Origin: JBCCBV01 sp039033855
GTDB taxonomy: Bacteria > Planctomycetota > Phycisphaerae > Phycisphaerales > Phycisphaeraceae
Assembly (NCBI GenBank): GCA_039033855.1
Contig: JBCCBV010000005.1
Span: 62,001 to 126,000, forward strand
Direction of reading: 5' to 3'
DNA length: 64,000 nucleotides
A program made the position numbers and the translations under genes. Of the stretch, positions 16,886 through 26,634 are shown in pieces; positions within the stretch are counted from its first letter, which is position 1; every line of letters begins with the position of its first letter. The notes beneath the pieces are model-generated. The model ran no database searches. It was not told the origin of the DNA and worked only from the letters and a program-made list of their open reading frames with translations.

Positions 16886-18555
16886 GCCGGCGGCGGTAAC
16901 GGCGAGCCCTGCAAGTGGAGAAGGCTCGCCCTCCATGCTGGCTTTGGCCAGTTGGAACAGCCGCGACCGCCTGCGCATCCACAGCAGCCCCAGCACCGCC
17001 GAGGCTACGCCGTAGAACACGAGGCCGAACAGGCGCACGCTGTCGCGGTGGGCGCCAAGTTCGGACGCCAGGCTGTGGTCGAAGCGCATGGCCTGATCGA
17101 CCATCGTGGACACCTCGAGCACCACGCCGAACACCGGCATGAGCGACAGCACGTACATCGCCAGCACCTCGTTCTCGGTGGCACCGCCGAGCAGGATGCC
17201 CGCGAGCACGGGGACGACCCAGGCCGCGAACAGGAGCAGCAAGACACCACGGGGCCCGGCGACCTCGCGCCCCAGCCCAAGAAAGAACAGCGCGAGCACG
17301 GCATACCCCGCCGGGGCGAGCGCAAGCGACCACGCCGGGGTCGGGTCCAGCGCATCGGGCCGGCTGCGCAGCAGGCCGAAGAGGATGAAAAACGCCCCGG
17401 CGATCACGACGGCCGACCACGCCATGAGCGGCGCGGCGGTGGCCTCATCGCGCCGCCAGCCGATGCTGGGCAGGTCGAGTTTCAGCCTTCGCCGGTCGCC
17501 GCGGATCGTGGCGAACCGGTCGGGCGCCGCCGCGAGCACGGCCAGCATCCCCGCACCCAAACACAGGCAAAGGTGCAGCGAAAGCATGAACACCGCGGCC
17601 GCTTCGACGCCCATGCCGCCGCGCTCTTCGAGGAAGCGGTTGGGGTCTTCGACCAACGGCCAGAACGCGCCGGTGGCCAGCGTGCAAGCGCCGGCGACGA
17701 ACAGGTAGGCGAACCGCTTGCCGAACAGGTTGGCCGCGTCGTCTTTCCACCGCCTGGCTACGACGTGGCTCAGACAGGTCAGCAGCAGGCCGAGCATCAC
17801 GCCGGAGAACAGCGTGGGGTTGATGGCGGCGGTGAACAGGGGCACGTCGCTGGGCGGCGGCAGGCCTTCGCCGTCGATCCGGATGTCTTGGCTGGCGATG
17901 AACTCCTGCGCCGCCGGCAGCAGGGTCAGGTATTCGAAGGCGTCGAGTTGGAAGAACGACAGCCGGGGCAGCACCAGGTAGAGCAGGACGACCATGCCTT
18001 GCGCGATCATGTTGGCGCGCCACGGGCGTTTGGCGATCATGCCCGCGGTCATGCCGGTCATGTGATACGCCGCGACCGACAGCAGCATGACGGCGTAGAA
18101 ACGCAGCAGCGCAAACGGATCGACGTTGGCGATGGCCGCGCAGTACAAGACCACCGGAAGCACCAGGGCAGCGAGCGCGTATTCGCGTGCGGGCAGCCCG
18201 TAGAGCATGCCGACGATCTTGGTCGGCGTGGGCATCGGCGTCATACGCTGGTAGTCGAGGACGTTATCGGCGCGCTCTTTGGCCATGCCGCTGGCCGCGG
18301 CACCGGTGCCGCCAAGCAGAAGGAGGATGCCCTGGAACCCGAGCAGCAGGACCAGGGCCAGGTCCGCGCCCTGACCGGGCGTGCCGCCGATGCGGTTCTG
18401 CGCCGTCAATATCGGAAACGCGGCCAGGAACACGGCCACGGTCAGCACAACCGCCCCCATGCCGATGGCCGTCTTAGGCCGCAGCCTTGCCCGCAGCCCC
18501 CGACGGAGGATCGGGTTGTGCGCCAGTTCCCACGGCTGGACGGGTTTGGGTCGGT

Positions 18556-18559
<4 letters not shown>
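16835..18559 (-). CDS. ABC transporter permease, ABC-2 type
   Basis: A 574-residue polytopic protein with about 12 hydrophobic segments and no ATPase motifs. The start is GTG at 18559, which overlaps the stop of the upstream ATPase gene as GTGA; this coupling and the lack of any domain in the longer frame fix the start. Architecture and context fit an ABC-2 exporter permease of unknown substrate. Its 3' end overlaps the convergent prenyltransferase gene by 51 bp. Substrate candidates (lipid, antibiotic, polysaccharide) cannot be separated by sequence. Confidence 0.85.
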
Positions 18560-19581
<1,022 letters not shown>

Positions 19582-19656
19582 CGCCTTGGGTACGGCCCGG
19601 ACGCAAGCGAGGTTCCGCCGGGCGGGCTCAGATCGACCCGTATCGGAGATCGCCGC

Positions 19657-20709
19657 TTACACCGCGGCGGTCTCGGGCAGCAGCATGTTGCGGCCCACGG
19701 CTTCGGCGACACGGGCCAGCTGGGGCATGAGCTCGGCCAGGGCGGCGGGGTCGATGGACTGGGCGCCGTCGGTCATCGCATGCTGAGGGTCGGGGTGCAT
19801 TTCCAGGGCCAGGCCGTCGGCGCCGGCGGCGATCGACGCACGCGACATCGAAGCCACCAGCCGGGCCACCCCGGTGCCGTGGCTCGGGTCGGAAACCACC
19901 GGCAGGTGCGTGCGGTCTTTCAGCTCGGCCACGGCCGCAAGCGAAAGCGTGTTACGGCTGAACTTCTCGAACGTGCGGATGCCACGCTCGCACAGGATGA
20001 CGTTGGGGTTGCCGTGCGCCAGCAGGTACTCGGTGGCCTGGAGGTACTCGTCGAGGGTCATCCACATGCCACGCTTGAAGAGCACGGGCGTTTGCGTGGA
20101 CTTGCCCACGGCTTCGAGCAGCCGGAAGTTCTGGGCGTTGCGCGTGCCGATCTGCAGGCAGTCGGCGTAGCGGTCGACGAGTTCGATGTCGGTTTCGGCC
20201 ACGACCTCGGTCACGATGGGCAGGCCGGTTTCGGCGCGGGCTTCGGCCAGGAGTTCGAGGCCTTGTTCTCCAAGGCCTTGGAACGAGTAGGGGTTGGTGC
20301 GGGGCTTGAAGGCGCCGCCGCGGAGGGCGTGGGCGCCGGCCGCGCGGGCGGCCCGGGCCGAGGCGAGGATCTGGTCGCGGCTTTCGACCGAGCAGGGCCC
20401 GGCGATGACCGAGATGTTGGGCCCGCCGAACACGCAGCCGTCGCCCTCACCCACCCGCACCGGGGTGGTCTTGGGGTGGTGCTCGGTCTTGGCGGACATC
20501 TTGTAAGGCTTGAGAACCTTCATCACGCGGTCGACGCCCGGCGCGGTTTCGAGGACCGAACCTTCCTTCTTGCGGTCGTCGCCGATCACGGCCACCACGG
20601 TCAGGTCGGTGCCGACAATGGGGTGGGGGGTCAGGCCCATGTCGGAGATGAGGTCCTTGACGTGCTGGACCTGGTCGGGGGTGGCTTCGGCTCGCATAAC
20701 GACGATCAT
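19657..20709 (-). CDS. aroF: 3-deoxy-7-phosphoheptulonate synthase (DAHP synthase), type I-beta
   Basis: A 350-residue enzyme of the shikimate pathway that condenses PEP with erythrose-4-phosphate, the committed step to Phe, Tyr and Trp. A ferredoxin-like regulatory domain (1-70) precedes the barrel. Barrel motifs include AGPCSVES, LRGGAFKPRTNPYSFQG and SDPSHGTG. The N-terminal domain is where aromatic amino acids inhibit other family members. The ATG at 20709 follows a CGGAG Shine-Dalgarno. About 106 nt upstream lies an intrinsic terminator, and beyond it a leader ORF loaded with aromatic codons, so transcription attenuation is likely on top of allosteric control. Confidence 0.95.
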   Translation of the reverse strand: MIVVMRAEATPDQVQHVKDLISDMGLTPHPIVGTDLTVVAVIGDDRKKEGSVLETAPGVDRVMKVLKPYKMSAKTEHHPKTTPVRVGEGDGCVFGGPNISVIAGPCSVESRDQILASARAARAAGAHALRGGAFKPRTNPYSFQGLGEQGLELLAEARAETGLPIVTEVVAETDIELVDRYADCLQIGTRNAQNFRLLEAVGKSTQTPVLFKRGMWMTLDEYLQATEYLLAHGNPNVILCERGIRTFEKFSRNTLSLAAVAELKDRTHLPVVSDPSHGTGVARLVASMSRASIAAGADGLALEMHPDPQHAMTDGAQSIDPAALAELMPQLARVAEAVGRNMLLPETAAV

Positions 20710-20815
20710 GGCGGGGCTCCGGGCGAACGAGGGTCGGCAGGGTAACGCCGGGGTGGGCGATCGGGGCCGGCCGGTTCGGCGGGGCCCCTGAGGTGATCAA
20801 AAAACACAGATCAAC

Positions 20816-20841
20816 AAAAAACCCTCGCTTGTCGCGAGGGT
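20816..20841 (-). terminator. attenuator terminator upstream of aroF
   Basis: On the minus strand ACCCTCGC (20841-20834) pairs perfectly with GCGAGGGT (20828-20821) across a GACAA loop and is followed by a T-tract of six (20821-20816). It lies 37 nt after the leader-peptide stop and about 106 nt before the aroF ATG, in the direction of aroF transcription. It could also end tRNA-Leu transcripts. Confidence 0.85.
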
Positions 20842-20944
20842 CGGGTCGGCTTCGAGTCCACAGGCGGATGGGGAAGCGTTATCCGAGCCGCGCGTAGGCG
20901 GGGCGGGGCGTAAAGCCAAACCACCGGTACCACACAAAGCTCGG
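20833..20944 (-). promoter_or_regulatory. alternative attenuator RNA structures (1:2 hairpin and 2:3 antiterminator)
   Basis: Segment 2 (20894-20881, CGCGCGGCTCGGAT) can pair with segment 3 (20846-20833, ACCCGACCCTCGCG) in 11 of 14 positions. This would sequester the 5' arm of the terminator. Segment 1 (20944-20939, CCGAGC), inside the aromatic-codon cluster, pairs perfectly with GCTCGG of segment 2 (20888-20883). Segment 2 covers the last codons and stop of the leader ORF. A ribosome stalled on aromatic codons would mask segment 1 and free segment 2; a ribosome at the stop would mask segment 2. Pairings were found by eye and not folded computationally. Confidence 0.65.
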
Positions 20945-20959
20945 GAAGAAACGCGTCAC
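20879..20959 (-). CDS. aromatic-rich leader peptide of aroF
   Basis: A 26-codon ORF from GTG 20959 to TAA 20879 encodes a peptide beginning VTRFFPSFVWYRWFGF. It contains five Phe, two Trp and two Tyr (9 of 26), with eight of these between residues 4 and 16. This composition is what attenuation leader peptides of aromatic amino-acid genes look like (compare PheL and TrpL), but it samples all three end products, which fits DAHP synthase. No Shine-Dalgarno is visible. A -35/-10 pair ending 8 nt upstream suggests a leaderless or near-leaderless start. A 135-residue frame on the same strand that runs across tRNA-Leu is rejected. Confidence 0.65.
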   Translation of the reverse strand: MTRFFPSFVWYRWFGFTPRPAYARLG

Positions 20960-20967
20960 GTCGCCAA

Positions 20968-20995
20968 AGCATGCCCGATCCGCGGGCGAAGTCAA
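20968..20995 (-). promoter_or_regulatory. promoter of the aroF leader
   Basis: On the minus strand TTGACT (20995-20990) and CATGCT (20973-20968) are separated by 16 nt. The -10 keeps the key A and T positions. Its end is 8 nt before the leader GTG, so the transcript would start almost at that codon. Confidence 0.5.
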
Positions 20996-21100
20996 GCCCC
21001 AGACCGGCGGATTCCCGAGAGCGAGGGAGCTCGCTTAGACCCCAGCAGGGTCGAGGCCCGCTTCTGAGAGCCCGTTTCCGGGACCCTCCTTCCGGGGTCA

Positions 21101-21184
<84 letters not shown>

Positions 21185-21207
21185 GGCGAATCGCGATGAT
21201 ACGCGCC

Positions 21208-22356
21208 ATGGGCGTCATCCTGGGCCTGGAAACGAGCTGCGACGAAACCGCCGCCGCGCTGGTACGCGACGGCCGGGCGGTGCTGGGGCAGGCGGTGGCC
21301 TCGCAGCACGACCTGCACGCGAGGTACGGCGGGGTGGTGCCCGAACTCGCCAGCCGGGCGCACGTTGAACGGCTGACGCCGGTGGTGCGGGCGGCGCTCG
21401 ATCAGGCCGGGCTGCGGATCGGGCAGGTCGACGCGGTGGCGGTGGGGCACCGGCCGGGACTGGTGGGCTCGCTGGTCGTCGGGGTGTCTGCGGCCAAGGC
21501 CCTGGCCTGGCGGCTGGGGGTTCCGCTGGTGGGGGTGGATCACGTGCGGGCGCACCTGTATGCGCCGAGGTTGCACGAAGCGGGCGAGGCGGAGCCGCCG
21601 GCGTCGCAGACCGACGCAGAGGTCTACCCCGCGCTCGGGTTGGTGGTGTCGGGCGGGCATACCAGCCTGTACCGGGTGGACTCGGCGCTGGAAATGTTGC
21701 GCCTGGGCAAGACGATCGACGACGCCGCGGGCGAGGCGTTCGACAAGGCCGCGGTCATGCTGGGGCTGGGCTTCCCGGGCGGGCCGAACCTCGACCGCTT
21801 GGCCGAATCGGGCGACCCGAGCGCCGAGACTTTGCCGCGCTCTTTGCTCGGGCCGGACAGCCTGGACTTCTCGTTTAGCGGGCTCAAGACGGCGATGCTG
21901 TACCGCGTCTGCGGACGGCCCGAACGCGGCGTCCGGTTCGGCGGGGCCCAGCAGATCGCCCAAGCCGCCGCGGGGCTCGGCGATCGCGAGCGGGCCGACC
22001 TGGCGGCGTCGTTCCGCGATGCCGTGGTCGATGTGCTTGCGCGCAAGCTGGTGCGAGCCGCCGAGGCACTTCGAGCCGAGGGCGTCGGGCTCAAGTCGAT
22101 CGTGGTTGGTGGGGGGGTGTCGGCGAACCGGGCGCTGCGCCGACGGCTGCCCGAGACCGCAACGCGGTTGGGCCTGGGGCTGCACGTGGCGCCCATGGCG
22201 TATTGCGTGGACAACGCGGCGATGATCGCCGGGCTCGCCCAGGCGCGGCTCGACGCCGGGCAGTGCGACGACCTTGGGTTGTCAGTCGCCGCCTCGGGTG
22301 TTGATGCGATTGGCACCGCCGGTGCGGCCGGTACGCCGGACAGTGCGCCGGGGTGA
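21208..22356 (+). CDS. tsaD: tRNA N6-threonylcarbamoyltransferase TsaD
   Basis: A 382-residue ASKHA-fold enzyme that transfers threonylcarbamoyl to A37 of ANN-reading tRNAs. Family motifs are GLETSCDETAAA (from residue 6), metal-binding His residues in the HDLHARYGGVVPELASRAH region (about 34-52), SGGHT, IDDAAGEAFDKAA and the late GGGVSANRALR. The ATG at 21208 (MGVILGLETS) is chosen; an in-frame ATG at 21196 is only 11 nt from the divergent tRNA-Leu gene. A Gly/Ala-rich tail extends the C-terminus. TsaB, TsaC and TsaE are not nearby. Confidence 0.95.
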   Translation: MGVILGLETSCDETAAALVRDGRAVLGQAVASQHDLHARYGGVVPELASRAHVERLTPVVRAALDQAGLRIGQVDAVAVGHRPGLVGSLVVGVSAAKALAWRLGVPLVGVDHVRAHLYAPRLHEAGEAEPPASQTDAEVYPALGLVVSGGHTSLYRVDSALEMLRLGKTIDDAAGEAFDKAAVMLGLGFPGGPNLDRLAESGDPSAETLPRSLLGPDSLDFSFSGLKTAMLYRVCGRPERGVRFGGAQQIAQAAAGLGDRERADLAASFRDAVVDVLARKLVRAAEALRAEGVGLKSIVVGGGVSANRALRRRLPETATRLGLGLHVAPMAYCVDNAAMIAGLAQARLDAGQCDDLGLSVAASGVDAIGTAGAAGTPDSAPG

Positions 22357-22362
22357 TACGGT
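22357..22362 (+). promoter_or_regulatory. -10-like TACGGT, leaderless-type promoter for the MBL-fold gene
   Basis: TACGGT directly follows the tsaD stop and ends 6 nt before the GTG at 22369. Read-through from tsaD is an alternative. Confidence 0.4.
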
Positions 22363-22368
22363 TGCGGC

Positions 22369-23394
22369 GTGAATGGACCCGCCACCAAAGACGGTTTGCT
22401 CAACGAGGACGCGAACCGATCGCCCGGCCTGGAGCTGACCTTCCTGGGCTCGGGCACGTCGGCGGGGGTGCCGATGATCGGTTGCGGCTGCGGGGCCTGC
22501 CGGTCGAGCGACCCGCGCGACCGCCGGGGCCGGCCGGCGGCGCTGGTGCGCTGGCCCGACGCCGGTTTGCCGGACACCGAGCCGAACCGCCGGGCGTTTG
22601 CGTTCAACCCCGATCAGGCGGGCGTGCGTCAGGTGATGATCGACGCCGGGCCGGACATGCGCGAGCAAGCGATGCGGCACGGCCTGAGCCGGCTCGACGC
22701 GGTCGTCTACACCCACGCCCACGCCGACCACGTGATGGGGACCGACGACCTGCGGCGGTTCAACGCCGCGATGGAGGCGCCGCTCGACGTCTACGCCGAG
22801 CCGCTGGCCCTCGAAACGCTCCGGCAGATGTTCCGCTACATCTTCGAGCCCCTGCGGAACCCCAACCAGACGTTCATCGCCCGGCTGATCGCCTTTGCCA
22901 TGGAAGCCGGCCAGCCCATCGACCTGCACGGCGCCCGCTGGACCCCGGTCCGGCTGATGCACGGGCGGCTACCGATCGTCGGCCTGCGGATCGACTTCGC
23001 TGGCGCGTCGATCGCGTATTGCACCGACGTCTCGACGATCCCGCCCGAGTCGTGGCCCCTGCTCGAAGGCCTCGACGTGGTCGTGCTCGACGGCTTGCGG
23101 TTCCGCCATCACCCGACGCACATGACGGTCGACCGCGCGTGCGAAGTGGCCGAAAGCCTCGGCGCTCGGCGGACCTACCTGACGCACATCTCGCACGACA
23201 TCGTGCACGCGGAGTTGTCAGAACAGCTACCCCAAGGCGTCCGCCTTGCGTACGACGGGATGACCCTCGATGCGGCGACGCTGGCCGAATCGGATTTGAC
23301 GTACGAGGGCACGGCGTCGGGGCCCGCAGCGCAGCAAGGCCATGGCAGCGCCTCGGCTCCGGTCGACCTGCCCGACCGAGCGGTCGCGGACTAG
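22369..23394 (+). CDS. MBL-fold metallohydrolase, PhnP/RNase Z-like
   Basis: A 341-residue metallo-beta-lactamase-fold protein. It opens with LTFLGSGTSAGVPMIGCGCGACRSSD, where the close cysteines resemble the structural zinc site of PhnP-type phosphodiesterases. The dinuclear metal motif THAHADH follows, with further His residues in FRHHPTHMT and LTHISHD. This group cleaves cyclic phosphodiester bonds in nucleotides or phosphoribosyl cyclic phosphate; no phn genes are near, so the substrate is open. The start is GTG at 22369. The last 40 residues are Ala/Gly/Pro-rich and look disordered. Confidence 0.85.
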   Translation: MNGPATKDGLLNEDANRSPGLELTFLGSGTSAGVPMIGCGCGACRSSDPRDRRGRPAALVRWPDAGLPDTEPNRRAFAFNPDQAGVRQVMIDAGPDMREQAMRHGLSRLDAVVYTHAHADHVMGTDDLRRFNAAMEAPLDVYAEPLALETLRQMFRYIFEPLRNPNQTFIARLIAFAMEAGQPIDLHGARWTPVRLMHGRLPIVGLRIDFAGASIAYCTDVSTIPPESWPLLEGLDVVVLDGLRFRHHPTHMTVDRACEVAESLGARRTYLTHISHDIVHAELSEQLPQGVRLAYDGMTLDAATLAESDLTYEGTASGPAAQQGHGSASAPVDLPDRAVAD

Positions 23395-23414
23395 GACCCC
23401 GTGTGGCAGGCCGG

Positions 23415-25121
23415 TTAGGGCGTGGCCGCGGCGGGCTCGGGCGTATCGACCGATTCCGTTTCGGCGGGCATATCAGCACCGGCTTCGGCGTCGGGGTCCG
23501 TATCGATCGAGGCGTCGGTGTCCGCGTCTTCGACAAGCTCTTCCAACTCGGTATCAACCTGGGTTTCGAGCTGGGTGATCTCAGACGGGCCTTCGCGCAG
23601 CAGCACGTCGTCATCGCCGGGCGCTTCGGCGTCGGCGGAGACCTCGGCGGGTTCGTCGTCCATGGGTTCGCCGGCGTCGAGCTTCTGGATCTCTTGGCGG
23701 ATCTCATCGCCGCGTTCAGTCAGCGCATCGAGTTGACGCTCGAGCGTGGCGCGACGCTTGGCACGCTCCACCTGGACCGTGTTGTCCTGGCCGACGCTGG
23801 GCCATTGCCCTTGGTCAAGCCTGCCCACGGCGGCCTCGAGCGCCGCGGCGAGTTGGGCGTCTTTCACGGTTTCGCGCAGGAAGTCGGGGGTGACCGGGTT
23901 GTCGGCGTCGCGGCCTTCGTAAAGCCGGTCGGTGGGCATCTCCCGCCGAACCTCGAGCATGGCCAAGATGGCGTCGGGGTCCATCGGTACGTACGAGCCG
24001 GGCGAGGGATCGACGCCCCACTGCTCGGCGTCTTCGACCCGGTGGATCTTCCGGCCCGACGGGATGAAGTAGTACGCGCTGGTCAGCTTGAGCGCACCCA
24101 GGTCCTGGCCCAGGGGCTGCAGCCGTTGGACGCTGCCCTTGCCGAACGTGCGCGTGCCCACGATCAGTGCCCGGTCGTTGTCTTTGAGCGCCCCGGCCAC
24201 GATCTCCGACGCCGACGCCGAAGCCTCGTTCACCAAGAGCACCAGGGGTAGTTCGGGGACCATCGTCGCGTCGCTGGAGTCAAAACTCTGCTCGCGGGTG
24301 CTGCGCCCCTTGACGGACACCACGCGCTGGTCCTCGGTCAGGAACAGGTCGGACACGCCCACCGCGCCTTGGAGCAGCCCGCCGCCGTTGAACCGCAGGT
24401 CGAGGATCAGGGCCCGGGCGCCCTGGTCTTGCAACTCGCGAATGGCGCCGGTCAGGTCGTCGAGCGAGCGTTCGCCGAATTGGGTCAGCCGTACGTAGCC
24501 GACCTTGTTCTGCTTATCGAGCATGTAGTCGAAGTGCTGGTCGGGCATGCGCATAACACCGCGGACCGAGGGCACCTGGATCAGCTGGCGGACGATGGTG
24601 ATTTTCTCTTCTTCGCCAGAACGATGGCGGACAAGAATGGTGACCGGAGTCCCGGCCTCGCCCTTGAGTCGTTTGACCGCTTCGGGCAGGGACAGACCCA
24701 GGGTGTCTTCGCCGTCGATCTCGAGCACGATGTCGCCCGAGCGCACGCCGGCCTGCCAGGCGGGGGAGTCTTCCAGCGGGCTGACGATGCGCAGGCGTTC
24801 TTTGAACAAGTCGACCTCGGCCCCCACGCCGACAAACTCGCCGTTGACGTCGGCGTCGAACTGCTGGAGTTCTTCGGCGTCGAAGTAGACGGTGTAGGGG
24901 TCCTCGAGGGTGTCGATCATGCCGCGGATGGCGCCTTCGAGCAGCTCGGTAGTGTTGACCTCTTCGACGTACTGATCGACCAGCAGCTTGCGGACGCTCA
25001 GGAAGCGTTCGATCTGGCGGTACGCCGATTCGGTGCGGGCCTGGCTGGCGTGCTGGGCGGCCAGCAGGGCGCTGGTGATCACCAGCAGGACGGCGGCGTT
25101 GACGAGGATCCGTCGGGTCAT
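23415..25121 (-). CDS. C-terminal processing peptidase (S41, CtpA/Prc-like)
   Basis: A 568-residue periplasmic serine protease. A hydrophobic N-terminal segment (about 5-22) is a signal peptide or anchor. A PDZ domain (roughly 85-175, with SPAWQAGVRSGDIVLEIDG) precedes the S41 catalytic domain, which has the Ser in NEASASASEIVAGAL and the Lys in GTRTFGKGSVQ. Such enzymes trim C-termini of exported proteins. After about residue 445 comes a coiled-coil-like stretch and then a very acidic tail (Asp/Glu/Thr/Ala) of 90 residues, an unusual addition. A leadered transcript with GGAG Shine-Dalgarno is likely. It is convergent with the MBL-fold gene. Confidence 0.92.
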   Translation of the reverse strand: MTRRILVNAAVLLVITSALLAAQHASQARTESAYRQIERFLSVRKLLVDQYVEEVNTTELLEGAIRGMIDTLEDPYTVYFDAEELQQFDADVNGEFVGVGAEVDLFKERLRIVSPLEDSPAWQAGVRSGDIVLEIDGEDTLGLSLPEAVKRLKGEAGTPVTILVRHRSGEEEKITIVRQLIQVPSVRGVMRMPDQHFDYMLDKQNKVGYVRLTQFGERSLDDLTGAIRELQDQGARALILDLRFNGGGLLQGAVGVSDLFLTEDQRVVSVKGRSTREQSFDSSDATMVPELPLVLLVNEASASASEIVAGALKDNDRALIVGTRTFGKGSVQRLQPLGQDLGALKLTSAYYFIPSGRKIHRVEDAEQWGVDPSPGSYVPMDPDAILAMLEVRREMPTDRLYEGRDADNPVTPDFLRETVKDAQLAAALEAAVGRLDQGQWPSVGQDNTVQVERAKRRATLERQLDALTERGDEIRQEIQKLDAGEPMDDEPAEVSADAEAPGDDDVLLREGPSEITQLETQVDTELEELVEDADTDASIDTDPDAEAGADMPAETESVDTPEPAAATP

Positions 25122-25191
25122 CGTGAGCTCCAGGGGACGGGCGGGGCCGGAATCGGCACATCCTAGTGCGCCTGCCTGCGGCTCCGGCGTT

Positions 25192-25197
25192 TAGACT
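25192..25197 (+). promoter_or_regulatory. -10-like TAGACT, leaderless-type promoter for radA
   Basis: TAGACT ends 6 nt before the radA ATG at 25204, with no Shine-Dalgarno. Confidence 0.5.
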
Positions 25198-25203
25198 GCC
25201 GGC

Positions 25204-26634
25204 ATGGCCAAAGCCGCGGCCGTGTTCGCGTGCAACTCGTGCGGGTCGAGCTTCCCCAAGTGGCTGGGCAGGTGCCCGGACTGCGGCGGGTGGAACACGC
25301 TCGAATCGGCCGGCGGAGCCCGCGCAAGCCCCGGCGGCAAGCGGCTTTCGGCCGACGTGATGGCGCACCCCGCGCGCCCCTTGTCAGAAGTTTCGGGCGC
25401 GCCCGAGGGCGACACCGGACCCGGCGGGCGGCTGCGGACCGGCATCGGCGAGTTCGACCGTGTGCTCGGCGGCGGCCTGACCCCGGCCTCGGCGGTGCTG
25501 CTGGGCGGTGACCCCGGCGTGGGCAAGAGCACCTTGATGCTCCAGGCCGCGCTCGGCTGGGCCGGGCAGGGCGAGCGCGTGCTCTACGCCGCGTGCGAAG
25601 AGTCCGCATCGCAGGTCCGGCGACGGGCCGACCGATTGCTGGCAAGCGCCGCCGAGTCGAAAGACAACGCCGATAGCGCCTCCGCACTCGACATCCCCCC
25701 GCAAGCGCCCCCGGACGACCTGCTGGTCTGCCCGGAAACGCGGCTGGGCGTGCTGCTCGAACAAGCCCGCCAGGCCAGGCCCGCGGTCGTGGTCGTCGAT
25801 TCGATCCAGATGATCGACGCCAGCGAAGCGTCGACCACGTCGGGCGCCGTGGCGCAGCTGCGCACTGCCACGCTGGGGCTGATCCGCGGGGGTAAAGAGC
25901 TCGGCTTTGCGCTCATGCTCATTGGCCACGTCACCAAGTCCGGCGGGCTGGCGGGGCCGAAGCTCATCGAACACATGGTCGACGCGGTGCTACGTTTCGA
26001 CGGCGACCGCTACCACGCCCACCGGGTGCTGCGGGCGGTCAAGAACCGCTTCGGTGCCACGCACGAAATCGGGCTGTTCGAGATGACCGGTGGCGGCCTG
26101 CGCGAGGCGGCCGACGGCGCCGGGCTCTTGGCCGACGAGTACCAGCCGCGTCCCGGCAGCGTGGCGGCGCCGGTCATGCAGGGCACGCGCTGTTTAATGG
26201 TCGAGGTGCAGGCGCTCACGGCCAGCGGGTTCCTGGGGTCGGCCAAACGCAAGGTCTCGGGGTTGGATTCGTCGCGCCTGGCGATGCTGATCGCGGTGCT
26301 CGAGCGTCACGGCGGGTTGCGTCTGGCGGATCAGGACGTGTTCGCTTCATCCGTGGGCGGGGTTCGGGCGGTGGAGCCGGCGTGCGACTTGGCGCTCGCC
26401 CTGGCGATCGCCGGGGCGTTCCTGGGCAGGTCGCTGCCCGAGCGCACCGCGGCGGTGGGCGAAATCGGCCTGGGGGGTGAGGTCCGCCCGGGACCACAAA
26501 CCGAGCGACGCGCCGCCGAGGCCAGACGGCTGGGCTTCGAACGCATCCTGGGCCCGCCCGTCCGGCGTGGGGCTTCTGGCGCGGGGTGGACCGGCGTGTC
26601 GACGATTGGACAAGCCATGGAGATGCTCACGTGA
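25204..26634 (+). CDS. radA: DNA repair protein RadA (Sms)
   Basis: A 476-residue RecA-like branch-migration ATPase for recombination intermediates. The N-terminal zinc finger is CNSCG...CPDCGGWN. The ATPase core has Walker A GGDPGVGKST, Walker B VVVVDSIQ and the RadA-specific KNRFG motif. The C-terminal third is the Lon-protease-like domain (AVEPACDLALALAIAGAFL; GEIGLGGEVRPG). The length is normal for the family. Its stop overlaps the GTG start of the next gene (GTGA). Confidence 0.96.
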   Translation: MAKAAAVFACNSCGSSFPKWLGRCPDCGGWNTLESAGGARASPGGKRLSADVMAHPARPLSEVSGAPEGDTGPGGRLRTGIGEFDRVLGGGLTPASAVLLGGDPGVGKSTLMLQAALGWAGQGERVLYAACEESASQVRRRADRLLASAAESKDNADSASALDIPPQAPPDDLLVCPETRLGVLLEQARQARPAVVVVDSIQMIDASEASTTSGAVAQLRTATLGLIRGGKELGFALMLIGHVTKSGGLAGPKLIEHMVDAVLRFDGDRYHAHRVLRAVKNRFGATHEIGLFEMTGGGLREAADGAGLLADEYQPRPGSVAAPVMQGTRCLMVEVQALTASGFLGSAKRKVSGLDSSRLAMLIAVLERHGGLRLADQDVFASSVGGVRAVEPACDLALALAIAGAFLGRSLPERTAAVGEIGLGGEVRPGPQTERRAAEARRLGFERILGPPVRRGASGAGWTGVSTIGQAMEMLT

